A stretch of 64,000 nucleotides of DNA from Umbilicaria muhlenbergii. Its lineage: Eukaryota > Ascomycota > Lecanoromycetes > Umbilicariales > Umbilicariaceae. The notes below the pieces were generated by a model. That model searched no databases. It saw nothing but the letters and a program-made list of their open reading frames with translations, and had not been told where the DNA came from. Location: the NCBI GenBank assembly GCA_000611775.1, contig KK106981.1, positions 4,962,927 to 5,026,926 on the forward strand, given 5' to 3'. Shown piece by piece: positions 1-10,870 of this stretch. Both the position numbers and the translations under genes were made by a program. How positions within the stretch are numbered: the first letter of the stretch is position 1; the number at the start of each line of letters is the position of its first letter.

Positions 1-1264
1 GCTGTCAAGATCAAAGGAACCCTTGATGAAAGTATTATACAACACAATACTGATTATAACAGACTGACTCACAAAATATAAATACTTTTTGTCATATAAG
101 GAGTCATCATCAGCAGAAGAATTAATGTACACATTCTTAAAAATTATAACAGTTAATCATGAGTTATCAGAAGAAATAATTTCAGACAGAGATAAACTCT
201 TCACCTTCAAGTTCTGAAAATCATTAATGAATTAATTGAGAGTTCATCACAAGCTGTTCACTGCATATCATCCTCAAATGAATGAACAGACTGAACACTT
301 AAATCAAATGTTAAAACAGTACTTATGCTGCTATGTTAATTATCAACAAATCAATTGAGTAGAACTCTTACTGATAGTTCAGTTAATTTATAACACAGCA
401 GCAATGAAGTCAACAGATGTATCACTGTTTTATATTAATTACAAGTTCAAGTCACTTATGAATGAAGCAAGAGGGTTGATAATGATAACATAAAAAGTAA
501 AAGTACAGATGAACTGATTAAAGGATCTTCATCAGAAACTTTAATGAAACATAAAATTTACCTCAGAAAAATCAACAGTATATCATAATAAGAAAAGAGA
601 TAAAGGATTTACTCTTGAAGAAAGAGATAAAATATACCTCCTGCATCACAATATCAAGACAAAGTGATCAAGCAATAAATTGAATCACAAGAAGTTAAAA
701 CCTTTTCACATTTTAAAGAAGGAAGTGTCAACTATGAGCTTGAACTTTCATCAATTATGTGAATACATTCAGTATTTCATGTATCTCTACTTGAATCAGC
801 TGATCTGAAAATGCTGTTACAAGACAATTCACCTGAGATCAACTTTGAAAGTCAAGATGCTGAGTTTGAAGTAGAGGAAATTTTAGATCAACAAGAGATA
901 AATGATAAGTTTCATTATCTGATTAAATAAAAAGGTTATGACACGGCAGGGAACACATGAGAATCAATAAAGATGTAAAGAAGTGAGTGTATGATGATCA
1001 TCATATAAGAGTTGAATGAGGTGTTGTAGACAATATAGTCATGATAGATTAATGCAATGATTATATGTCTTTTATTTAATGACAAAACTGATCACTGAGA
1101 AAGCAGGTTTCTGAACCTCCTTGTGAAGAGTTTTACTTAATGTCAAGGCGCTAGGCGCTGAGTCATCATATTTATATAATGTCATACTATAGTGTCATAT
1201 TATAATGTCATACTAGTGTCATATTAGTATTGTACTGTCATATTATTATATGATGACCTTGACA
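1..1264 (+). mobile_element. Ty3/Gypsy chromovirus relic A, 3' end
   Basis: This is the 3' part of an old LTR retrotransposon whose 5' part lies before the window. Read on the plus strand, 200-780 resembles the end of a Ty3/Gypsy integrase (a TAYHPQ-like start followed by QTE near 260-300, then a VFHVSL-like motif near 770-790). Positions 860-960 resemble a chromodomain (EVEEILD, then a KGYD-like stretch). The coding relic runs straight into a 291-bp LTR at 974. The copy is broken by many changes, with CpG loss throughout. It is a fossil; family assignment rests on protein-level motifs seen by eye. Confidence 0.8.
974..1264 (+). repeat. 3' LTR of relic A
   Basis: A 291-bp repeat beginning TGTAAAGAAG and ending CCTTGACA, so it has the usual TG...CA ends. 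It follows the chromodomain relic directly. The same repeat, in the same orientation and of the same length, occurs at 9004-9294. By eye the two differ at about 32 positions (about 11 %), nearly all transitions, so the insertions are old or were mutated after insertion. The right half holds several GTCATAC-type heptamers. Confidence 0.85.
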
Positions 1265-1766
1265 CAGCATTCTCCTTCTCATGACGTCATCTCTGAAGTC
1301 AACTAACCGCTCATAAACTTCATTATGACGTCATAACAGTTGAGGTTATAAGGTGAGCATGTTGAGCTTGTAAGATGATCACATGAGACTGCATTAAAAT
1401 AAGACTGATCACATGCTCTCACTTAATTGTGATGATATCACGCTGACAGTAAGCTTTCTTCATAACATAAACATTAAAAATCATAATGTTTATTATAGAT
1501 TTAAAACACACCTTCTCTTGTGTTTCTTCTTCATCATTTTTATTATAACATGTCATTGTACTTCTCATGACTTTTTCACAGCTCATTGAGTGACCTGATG
1601 ACTTCATGACATCATTCCTCATTGCAGAGGTGTTCACCTCATGAAGGAAGCATTATGAAGCTTGCAGCTCATGCTTCATTTGTGATGTCATACTTCCTGT
1701 CATACCTCATATGAATGCTAACATGATATATAAGCAATTAATACTTGAACTCTTAAACTCACAGTC

Positions 1767-2290
1767 ATGAACAACAGTGAAGACTCATCTTCATCAGAGA
1801 AGCCTGTCAATCTCTGAGCTCAGTGTGATGAGAAGAGCTCTGAGTCAGAGTCAGTGAGTGAAACTGTGATGATTGACACCTTCAGAAAGAGATGAAGAAA
1901 CAGAGTGATAAAACTGACTGTTCAGCACCTGAAGAGAGTCAAGCATTTATTTTTAAATGACATCTTCAGCAGCAGTTTCTGCTCTGTGTGATGTCATGAT
2001 GATACCTCACTGCTGACTCATGTGCAGCAGGCTCATCATCATGAGCATGTAATTTAAGAGAACCTCAGTCACATGTTGTCAGGTACTGCTCACTGTGACT
2101 TTTATATAAGAGTTAAAGTTGATCACTGCTTTGTGTCAGACAGGAGAGCCTGCATGTGTTGCATATCTTTTCACAACTCTCATGAACAATGCATGACAGA
2201 GCCTCTGATCATCACTGCTCTTGACTTTAAGAGCTCTGATATTGTTGTATCAGCACATGTTTATGATGATCAGAGGAGTGATGACACACT
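1767..2290 (+). pseudogene. possible zinc-finger gene relic
   Basis: An ATG at 1767 follows a TATA-like box (GATATATAAG, 1725-1734). The reading from there is Ser/Glu-rich at first, then Cys/His-rich: a C-HDDTSLLTHV-QQAHHHEH segment and, near 2100-2190, several Cys and His pairs (AHCDF, DHCF, CMCC, HEQC). This looks like one or two degenerate zinc fingers. It is interrupted by several TGA stops, consistent with CGA-to-TGA change. A GTAAGT donor-like site follows at 2291. I cannot name the family. It could be a repeat-borne gene or a host gene caught in the mutated island. Confidence 0.3.
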
Positions 2291-2339
2291 GTAAGTTTAT
2301 CTTCCTCAATCTTCTTTTGTTTTGTTTAGTACAACAAAG

Positions 2340-2410
2340 TGTCATACTTTATGTCATACTTTTGTCATACTTTTTGTCATACTTTTTGTCATACTTTTTG
2401 TCATACTTTT
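2340..2410 (+). repeat. GTCATAC(T)n tandem array
   Basis: Six tandem copies of a 10-13 bp unit, GTCATACT followed by a variable run of T. The same GTCATAC heptamer recurs singly or in pairs elsewhere in the AT-rich island, including inside both LTR copies (for example near 1690, 2960, 6990 and 7930). Confidence 0.85.
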
Positions 2411-3030
2411 GCATTGTTAATTAATCATAACATTCAACAACTGATCATCAGATTCTCATGCTGTCATCTTTTATTAATTATTATCAGCATTCTTCACACC
2501 TTCTGCAGCTGCTCCTCAACATGAGTCTCACAGCATTCATGATGAGGTAATTAATATTAATTCAGTAATTCTGAGAAGCTCATTCAGGCTCTTGCTGTCT
2601 TATTAAAGAACACTGCTCATGCTCTCTGCATCCTCAACACTCATTAATCTCATCATCATCAAGAGTATATCAAACTCTGTGAGCAGTGTTGCATTAAGGA
2701 GATGAGATTAAAGGCTTCATTAAATAATGAAGAAGAATTTAAGATAACAGAAGACAAGTAAATAAATGAAAGTAATTTAACATGACACTGATGAGGGGTT
2801 GAGTGCAAGGTGTTGATTTCAGATTCATTTTAATTTTTAAATCTGAAATGAAATGCTTCTGTGTTTAAGTGTTCTCTGCAATGTGACATGTCTGTGATAA
2901 TGTAGTTCATGCAGTAATCTTATTAAAGATTCTGTCATAACATCATAGCATCATAACCTCTGTCATACTTGTCATAAGGCACAGGCTTCATCATAAAAGA
3001 TTAAGTTAATAAAGCTGACAAAGTTTTCAG

Positions 3031-3120
3031 TTCTTAAGGCTCATGACTTTTGCAACAGCTTTCTTAAGGTTCATGACTTTTGTGACAGCTTTCTTAAGGC
3101 TCATAGCTTTTGTGACAGCT
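3031..3120 (-). repeat. 30-bp tandem repeat, 3 copies
   Basis: Three head-to-tail copies of a 30-bp unit at 3031-3060, 3061-3090 and 3091-3120, with few mismatches. The unit is ten codons long. On the minus strand each unit reads as a basic ten-residue segment of the type KKAVTKVMSL. It lies just beyond the integrase end of relic B, so it may have been its C-terminal tail. Confidence 0.85.
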
Positions 3121-4950
3121 TCTTAATCAATTTTAAAGAGTCACATCATACAGCTCACCTGAATTTCAGTTCATCAGAGTTGTCAGCATGAAATTTTCAC
3201 ATTTTTGCCTTTACATTGTGAATGAAGTGTGTTGATTCTCATGTGTCATCTCACACTTGATCTGTCAGCTTTCATTTGATGAGGTATTAAAGCCTGTCAT
3301 CATGAATGCAGTTATTCACAATTGCCTCAACTTCTCACTCATCATCTCAGTTGAGTAGTAGGTCTTTTTCTGTCAATGCAGAAAACACATGACATGTGTC
3401 TTAAAATGACTTCAATAGAGTGACATTGAATACATTATAAATGTTTTAATCCTCTGAGAGGTCAAGTTCATATGATGACTGACTTATCACACATCATATC
3501 ATGAATGAGTTGAACTTTTTTCAATGCAGTTTCTTCATCTGCTTGTTCATTGACACATTCTTTTCATTAATCAGTACTAAATCACCTTCTTTGAATGTTA
3601 TCTCTGTTCAGCGCTGATTATAATAATTTGCATATATTTCATTAATCTGTTATAATTGCTTCTGAGCTGTTGCAATTTGATCTTGAAGCTGCTGTGCATC
3701 TGCATAAGATCTTATTTGTTCATGTGAGTGTTATATAAGCAGTCTACTTAGGCTCATCTGAGGGTCTCACTTTAAGTTAAGCTAAAAGGGGCTCTTTTCT
3801 GTAGCAGCATGTATAAAGTTGTTGTATGAGAACTTCATGCAGGGTAAAAGCTTAACTCAGTTCTCTTGCTGCTCATCAATAAATATGTGTAAATACATCT
3901 TCAGAGACTGATTCTGCCTCTCTGTTTAATCATCAGTTTGCAGGTGAAAAGCTATTGACATGTTATGATGACACTGCATGTGAAAGCAGAAGCTGATTCA
4001 CTGCTTTAATATAAACAGCTTGTCTCTGTCTGTGATTAAGACTTTTAACACATCATGATGCTTGATTATGTTCTGAATAAACACTTCAATGAAGTCAACA
4101 ACTGACATTGTCTTCTGTACTGAAATATAATGAGTCATTTTGATCAACTTATCAACTATGATGAGGATTGAATCTCATGTCATACTTTCATATGTGCTGC
4201 TCAGTGACAGGTTCATAATGAAGTTCATTGTCATCATATGTCATGACACTTTCAGAACTGATAATGAGTTTAATAATTTATATAATTTGTGATGAGCTGA
4301 CTTCACCTTTTGGCATTCAACATAATCATGACAGTAACATCATACATCTCTGACAGCATCAAGTCAGTCATAAGATCATCACATCAATTCTGTAATTCTT
4401 GACTTCCTGAAATGGCCTGCAAAAACATCATTATGAAATTGATTAATCACTGCATTGTGAAGAGCAGGGTTCTGTGAAATGTAGATTTTATCATCATAAT
4501 GTATGACATCATCTATTTCTTGCCAACATTTTCATATATTCAACAGTATAAATGTCATATTTGGCTGCATCTCTGATGTCATGATCATCTCAGAGTTCAT
4601 GTTTATATTCATATTTGTCATCTTGAACTCAGTCAAGTTGTTTTTATCCTCAAGAGGGGTAGTTAATCCTTGTTGTACTCATTATATCAAACTGTCTTTC
4701 AACTGCTCAGTATGAATCACATGTTTAAGTTGTTTAATAAATATTCTTATATAAGCTGTTATCTCCTCACTTATTGATGAGTGAGTAGACATGAGTTGAA
4801 GCGCTTCAACAGTGTCAGCAGAAGCATTATCCTCAATTTAAAAGTTAATAAAAATGTGACTTGCATCATCATTCATAACTGCAGTGTTTACTGAGTTATT
4901 CTTAATTGAGTGCTGCTGAGACTTTGCATATTTAAGTTTTCTTATTCAGT

Positions 4951-5223
4951 CACGGCTTGCTTCTTGAGCATGTAGGTCATGAACTGCTGATGTTTTAATC
5001 ATACTGTCAACTTCAATATTCATTGTATTAATATATTCATCACAGCTTGCTTCTTGAGCATATAAATCATGAACTGCTGATGTTTCAATCATGCTGCTGA
5101 CTTCAGTATTCATTATATTGACATTTTCATCATGACTTGCTTCTTCTTGAGCAGATAAGTTTCACACTGCTGATGTTCTGATGAGATCATCATCTTTAGT
5201 GTTCATCATATCAGTAGTATTCA
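4951..5223 (-). repeat. 90-bp tandem repeat, 3 copies
   Basis: Three units starting at 4951, 5041 and 5131, spaced exactly 90 bp. The first two are the most alike; the third is more diverged and slightly longer. Shared landmarks are GCTTGCTTCTTGAGCA near the unit start and CTGCTGATGTTT in the middle. 90 bp equals 30 codons, so on the minus strand this is a 30-residue repeat. It lies between the RNase H-like and integrase-like parts of relic B. Confidence 0.8.
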
Positions 5224-8200
5224 TTGTGACAGGTACAACATTCTCTTGTTGTAAACTTTGTCATACTGAGCGTCTTGATCACAGTGTTATTGCAGCAAGT
5301 GTGTATAATTTCTTCTGCACTGATTTATAATCCTTGCTTTCTAAATGAAAAGACTGTCACATTATTTCAGCAGCAGTTGAGGTACTGACAGCTTTCAGCA
5401 GTTCATAATCAGGTCATCTTGATAAACTGTCAGCAGAGTTCTTCTTGCCCTCTTGATATGTGACCTTAAAATCATACTCAATGAGCTTTTCAGCTCACTT
5501 GAGCTGCCTTCATGTGAGGTTTAAGGTAGTCATGAATCAAACAAGGTTTGCATGATCAGTCAGTATGACAATTTGATGTTTAGCACCCTGACAGTAGTGC
5601 TGTTAATGATGCATGACTTTCATGATGACAAGGAGTTCTTGCTCATCTGTATCATATCAGATCTCAGTATCTAGCAGCTTCTTGCTGTAGTAAATAACTG
5701 ATAATCAGTGCAATTGATCATCAATCTTGAAGTGTTGTGTCAAGATTTCATCAATTGTGAATTCAGAGGCGTTCATTTCAACTCTCATGAGTTTGTTTTC
5801 ATCAAAGTAGTGTAGTAATAAAGCACTCATGAAGGTCTCCTTCAAAGCATTAAACACTTTCAATGCAGCTCCTGAAAGTGAAAAAGAGGCAGATATAATA
5901 TTTTCTTATTATAACTCTCCTCTGACTTATGAGCTGCATGCTGAATAATTTATGTTAAACCTCTGCAATGAGATTAAGCTGCTCTGCTTTCCTTCAATGT
6001 CTTGATGAGGAGCAGTTCAGTGAGTTGAAAAGAGATTTAATATAATTTTAATCTTCTTTTTATTCCTTCTTATTTTCAAAAGGTTTAACAGCAGTGCTGT
6101 AATTCATGAATAATCTCTTATAAACCTTCAGAAGAAGTTGATGAAGCTTAAAAAAATCTACAATTCATGAATGTTCTCTGAGAGCTGTCATTCTTCAACA
6201 GCTTAAATTTTTTTTAAATTCATGTATATGTCTTCTGTGTTGATCTTAAATCCTAGGAAGTTCACTTCTGTTGCATTGAATGAGCACTTACTGATCTTAA
6301 GATGAAGATCATGATGTTGTAATGCATTTAATACTTGTTGTACATGCTCTTCATGCTTAGACTCATCTTTGCTAAAGATCAAGATATCATTCAAGTAAAT
6401 CATGCATGTGATGTTTAAAAACTCATCAAGCGCTTTATCAATAAAGGCTTGAAACATAGCAGGAGCATTCATGAGACTGAAAAGCATGACAAGATATTTA
6501 AACAGCCTGAATCATGTTCAGAACACTGTTTTTCACTCATCTTCACCCTTAATTCATATTTGATTATATGCATTCTTGCAGTTCAGCTTAGTAAACTTCT
6601 TAACTCCTTGAAGATGATTCAACATGTCTGATATAAATGATAATGAGTAACAATTCTTAATAATAATATTATTCAAGCGCTTATAATTAATGACTAATCA
6701 TAGGCTGCTGTCTGATTTCAGTACAAACATAACAGGTGAAGCTGCAGGTGATATTAATTTATAAATTATGCTTATCTTCATGACATCATCTAAATATACC
6801 TTCAGTACATTAAGATCAACTGAAGACATAAAGTATAACTTTCTGAATGAAGGTTGCTGCTCTGATTTCAAGTTAATTGCATGATCATGTGAACCTTTTT
6901 CAGGCAAAGACTGCTTCTCAGCTGCCTGAAATATGTCTGTGAAGTCATAATATTTAGAAGGTAATGTGTCATACACATCATTACCTCTGTCATACTGTAA
7001 TGAGTTTATTTGAAGGATATATTCTTTCATATTAATCATTAAATCTGACAGTTTTATGAAGTGTTTCATAATGAAAAGATTATTTATATGTAGAATGTTC
7101 TTCAACATCTTCTTCTCATTAACAGTGAATACTCAGTGTGCTGTGATATGCTTCATCTTTTTCCATAGGAATTTCCTCATGTCATATTCATGATTCAGAT
7201 TTGCATTGACTAAAAATAATAACCTGAGGATGAAAGGAGTTGATGTGTTGTCTCATGTGATAAGAAAGCAGCTGTTATAATGATAAGGTTGATCATTGAT
7301 GTTGTATGTTGTAATAGTCAATATGATGAATTCTGACAAGTCAATCATATTGCCTCATGCATTGACTTGAGCTTCATAGGGTTCAGTTTGTAAAGACAGT
7401 TCATTGACAACATATCATGTGATAATATTACCTTGACTGTCATTGTTAATAATATATGAGTATTTTTTCTTCAGATCATCTCTTGTCATATGAGAGTTCA
7501 CCTTTAACTGCCCTGATATCAGATGTGAGATATCATCAATGATAAGTAAAAAGATGAGCTGAAGGTTGATCATGAGTTATTTATTCACATCAACTGCAGT
7601 AATGACTGCTGTTGATCATCCTGTTGTACATTTGTTTGTTCAATGACTAATGACTTCACACTTGATACAGAGGCTTGTTGCTTTTCATGCATTTACTTCA
7701 TTCTTGAGAATAAAGTCTTCTTGTCAGCATGAGGGTCCTGTGAACATCTGTGTTATTGTCATGATCACTTTCTCTGCAATTGATATGTGATTTGAATTTC
7801 AGCTTTGATCATGATTACTTTTTTGATAAAAACCTCATAAATTGTTTCCTCTTTCACAGTTGAATTATTGAGGGTGAGAGGTTTATTGTTCAGTGAAAGA
7901 TTCTTTTCTGTCATAGTATGACGTCTGTGTCATACTTTTGTCATTATTGTCAGTTTTGCTTTGATGATCCTTTTTGGTGTCTGAGCGGCTTCAGAATGAT
8001 TCATGATTAATGATGACATCAAGATGTGCTGAAATTTTCTGCACTGACTGTCTTGCAACCTGCGTCAGATCTCAATGTCATAATTCAGTCAGAACATGAT
8101 GAGGAAGCCTTGATTATCAGTGATCTTGAATGAGCATTTCACTGATTTTCTTGTGTGAAGCTGAAAGGAAGCAGTAGAGTTCTGATAATTTATTATATCA

Positions 8201-9003
8201 AGAGGTGATTATATCATGACTGCAGAGTTCAACTGCATTGAAGATGATGATATTTCATTCATTCATGTCTTCATCAGAGGATAAGTTCTTCTCTAGAACC
8301 TTTAAAAAGTTGTTGTAAATGATTTAAGTATGATCATGCTGCTCCTTTTGCTTTTATCAGTCACTCATGATTATTTTCTCAAGGTAGGTGCCTGCTCAGA
8401 TGATGAAATCTCATTTGATAAAGAATTACTTTGACATCAGCTCTCAGTTCTGATTGATTTCATTCAGGTATTTTTAAAGTCTTCATCTCATGACTTTAAT
8501 ACCTCCTGCATAAAGGTGAGGCTCTTGTGGCTTTACAAGACATCAAAAAAGGGGAGATGTGATGTCTGTCATAATTTAACATCATAGTTTATGTGATGAA
8601 CCTGTGTTGTTTCCTGAGTTTACTGTAATCATAGTTGAAGGACCTTCTTGCAGATGTTGATTAAACTCTCAGAGCTCTCTTTTATTATCCTTAAACTTAA
8701 TTTCTTATCATACATGTTGTAATTGTAATCACTGACGCTCAATGACCTCCTGATTATGAGCAGTGACTGCCTCAAGATCTTTAATGATGTTGTTGAAATT
8801 GCCTGCAGTGATATGTTCATCATCATCAATGATGTCAGAAGTAGAGGTATTAATGACTGATAATGTAAACCTGCTAATTGAAGGGCCTGTCTCAGCTTGA
8901 TTATTGACTGTTTTGCTGACCTGATGAGATCAAAGCGTTGGTGTCATCATGTCTTATTTGCTTTTAACATGACCATTCGCCTGAAGGTACTGAGTGATCA
9001 GTA

Positions 9004-9294
9004 TGTAAGAGAGTGAGTGTATGATGATCATCATATAAGAGTTGAATGGCATGTCATAAACAATATAGTCATGATAAGTTAATGCAATGATTATATGTTT
9101 TCTATTCAGTGGCAAAACTGATCACTGAGAAAGCAGGTTTCTGAACCTCCTTGTGAAGAGTTTTACTTGATGTCAAGGTGCTAGGCGCTGAGTCATCATA
9201 TTTATATAATGTCATACTATAATGTCGTACTATAGTGTTGTACTAGTGTTGTATTAGTGTCATACTGTCATACTATTATATGATGGCCCTGACA
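9004..9294 (+). repeat. second copy of the 291-bp LTR
   Basis: Same length and orientation as 974-1264, beginning TGTAAGAGAG and ending CCCTGACA. The sequence to its left is not the chromodomain end that precedes the first copy, so it is not simply the 3' LTR of another intact relic A. It looks like a solo or orphan LTR. No matching target-site duplication is visible at its edges (left CAGTA, right AAAGA). Confidence 0.8.
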
Positions 9295-9879
9295 AAAGAA
9301 CAGTTACTCATTATTTAATGAAATTACATCAGTTTCATCAGAGGAACCTGCTGCCAGCCAGTTGTCAAAAATGATGAAGAATTTAAAGAAGTTAAAAAGA
9401 AAATTAATAATTTAATCTTGAGTCAACTCCTCCTGCTTCAGTTCTTTGATATTTTAAAGCTCAGTGTGAATCAAATTCATCTGTCACTTCTCAAGGAGAG
9501 TAATTTGTTTGTGAAGTCTCTCTTTCTTCACCTTCAGCTTTCACTTTTTAGCAGAAATGTCTGTTTTTTTCTTTTGTAAATGAAGGAGTTTCTCTTTGAC
9601 ATGATTCAGCTCAGCTGAAGAAATCACAAGGTCATAAGCAACATCTGATTGAACATAAGAACTACAACAGTCAGATTCTGAAAACACAAAACACTCACAA
9701 TCACTGAAGACACAGCAATGACAAGGTCACATGACAAGATTTTTGTATTAAATGATATGATCAGTCAGGTGAAAGTGATGAATTAAAAATTAAATAATCT
9801 TTCTGTCATCAGAGTAAAGCATGAGGGGCTTTTGATTTCTGAGGATGAAAACCTTGTGAGAGGAGCTAGTGTTATGACT
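9295..9879 (-). other. AT-rich repeat relic, coiled-coil-like on minus strand
   Basis: No intact gene. On the minus strand 9640-9400 reads as a heptad-rich, Lys/Glu/Leu-rich stretch (SSAELNHVKEKLLHLQ, then a KKERLHKQITLLEK-like part), the kind of coiled-coil tail found at the end of several fungal transposon proteins. The family cannot be named. It is CpG-depleted like its left neighbour. Confidence 0.3.
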
Positions 9880-10560
9880 TAATCAGAACAGTACTTGAAA
9901 GTATGTGCTTGCAGTGAACAGCTGATACTGATTGAAGTGATTGAGGTGAGTGAGGGCTCAAACACCTTGATCATCTCAATCAGGGTGATCAAGCTGTTCA
10001 GAGTGATCAAGAGTTCAATCATTATAATCACCTCAATCACATGAGTCTTCTAGAGTTTATATAATCACAGGTAGATTCATAGTTAAAAGTTCATGCTCAA
10101 CTCATGTATTAAAGGCAATTTATTAATTCTATCTTTTAAGTTCTATTCAACCGTGATATGAATAGTTCAGTGAATGATAATATTACCTCAGTCACTATGA
10201 CATCACCTGTTACAAAAAATAACAGCAAAATTAAAAGTTAATTCATATACACTGAATTTCTAGCTATAGTTAAATATCAGGAAATAAATTAACAGATAAA
10301 GCAGTCAAACAAGAAACTTTAAACTCAGAAAATGCAATTATTAATGCAGACTTTAAGTGTATTTCTTTATCTTATATCAAAAAAGATATTGAGGAAATCA
10401 CTAAAGAATAATAATTAATAAAATAACAAAAAACAAATCAAGAATAATAATATAAGACATATATTATAAGATCTGACTTAATTATAAAGTCAAAAGAATT
10501 GTACAAATGTGAAAGGTTAACCTTTACAACATTTATATAAATAAAATTAAAACATAATTA
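9880..10560 (+). mobile_element. possible LTR retroelement leader relic
   Basis: Positions 9930-10060 hold repeated GTGATCAA/TCAATCA words followed by a TTTATATAATCAC TATA-like box near 10057, a layout like the promoter part of a fungal LTR. An ATG near 10157 opens a short Ser/Asn/Thr-rich relic. From about 10,200 the DNA becomes TpA-rich. I infer the 5' end of another old LTR element, possibly Copia-like, but I cannot show a second LTR. Broken; fossil. Confidence 0.25.
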
Positions 10561-10579
10561 TATTAAATCATATTTTTGC

Positions 10580-10870
10580 AGATTACTTACATATGAAAAT
10601 AATTCATGTTTTCAGTGTAAGATAAAACAGTCATCAGAGCATTTACTGTTAAAATACAGACAATATAGATAAGAGCAGCAGGAACTAAAAGGAAAAATGT
10701 AAAAAATAATTTTCACACAATTAATATTACAAACATTACTATGCACAAAGGAAAGAATTAAAAATACTTTAGTATTTTTAAAACACACAAAAATAGTCAC
10801 ATGAAAGTGGCTTTTAGGGGGGGTTGAGGATGAAAATCAGGAAGTAGAGTGAGGAGATATTGAAAAAAAT
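10580..10870 (+). mobile_element. LINE (Tad-like) 3' tail relic
   Basis: On the plus strand 10608-10840 reads as the C-terminal end of a LINE reverse transcriptase. A CxxC pair at about 10610-10620 is followed by SSEHLLLKY-RQYR (the ETxxHLLxxCPxY knuckle), then TLLCTKERIKNTLVFLK and a KWLLGG end. This order matches the C-termini of fungal Tad1-type LINEs. It holds several in-frame stops, mainly TAA and TGA, and lies in the most TpA-rich part of the window, in keeping with RIP-like mutation. No poly(A) or target-site duplication is evident. Confidence 0.45.

Larger units (their letters stand above)
1265..2999. other. AT-rich gene-free stretch between LTR and relic B
   Basis: No intact gene. 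The sequence is CpG-poor and full of TCA/TGA triplets, like the retroelement relics around it. Two ATGACGTCAT-like palindromes lie near 1280 and 1325. It contains one possible zinc-finger gene relic (1767-2290) and a GTCATAC tandem array (2340-2410), both listed separately. The rest (2411-2999) shows nothing I can name. Confidence 0.5.
3000..8960 (-). mobile_element. Ty3/Gypsy relic B, gag to integrase
   Basis: An old LTR retrotransposon body on the minus strand, read right to left. Gag-like coiled-coil and capsid-like sequence lies at about 8960-8290, protease-like sequence around 7600-7300, reverse transcriptase at about 7110-6200 (SLMNAPAMFQ, then an IYLNDILIFS version of the YxDD-type motif and FLGFKI), an RNase H-like stretch at about 6000-5400, and integrase ending near 3400 (YELDLSED, then VFNVTLL). 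Two tandem repeats lie in or beside the coding relic. No LTR of its own orientation was found at either end. It is broken by many changes and is a fossil. Domain limits are approximate. Confidence 0.75.

Noticed and set aside
2073-2524. Open frames rich in LSYFLSYFLSYF-type repeats.
   Set aside because: They only translate the GTCATAC(T)n tandem array in different frames; no protein is implied.
8540-8580. Purine run followed by TGTGATGTCTGTC, resembling a polypurine tract and LTR start on the plus strand.
   Set aside because: The surrounding sequence is gag-like on the minus strand, and no matching second repeat with that start was found.
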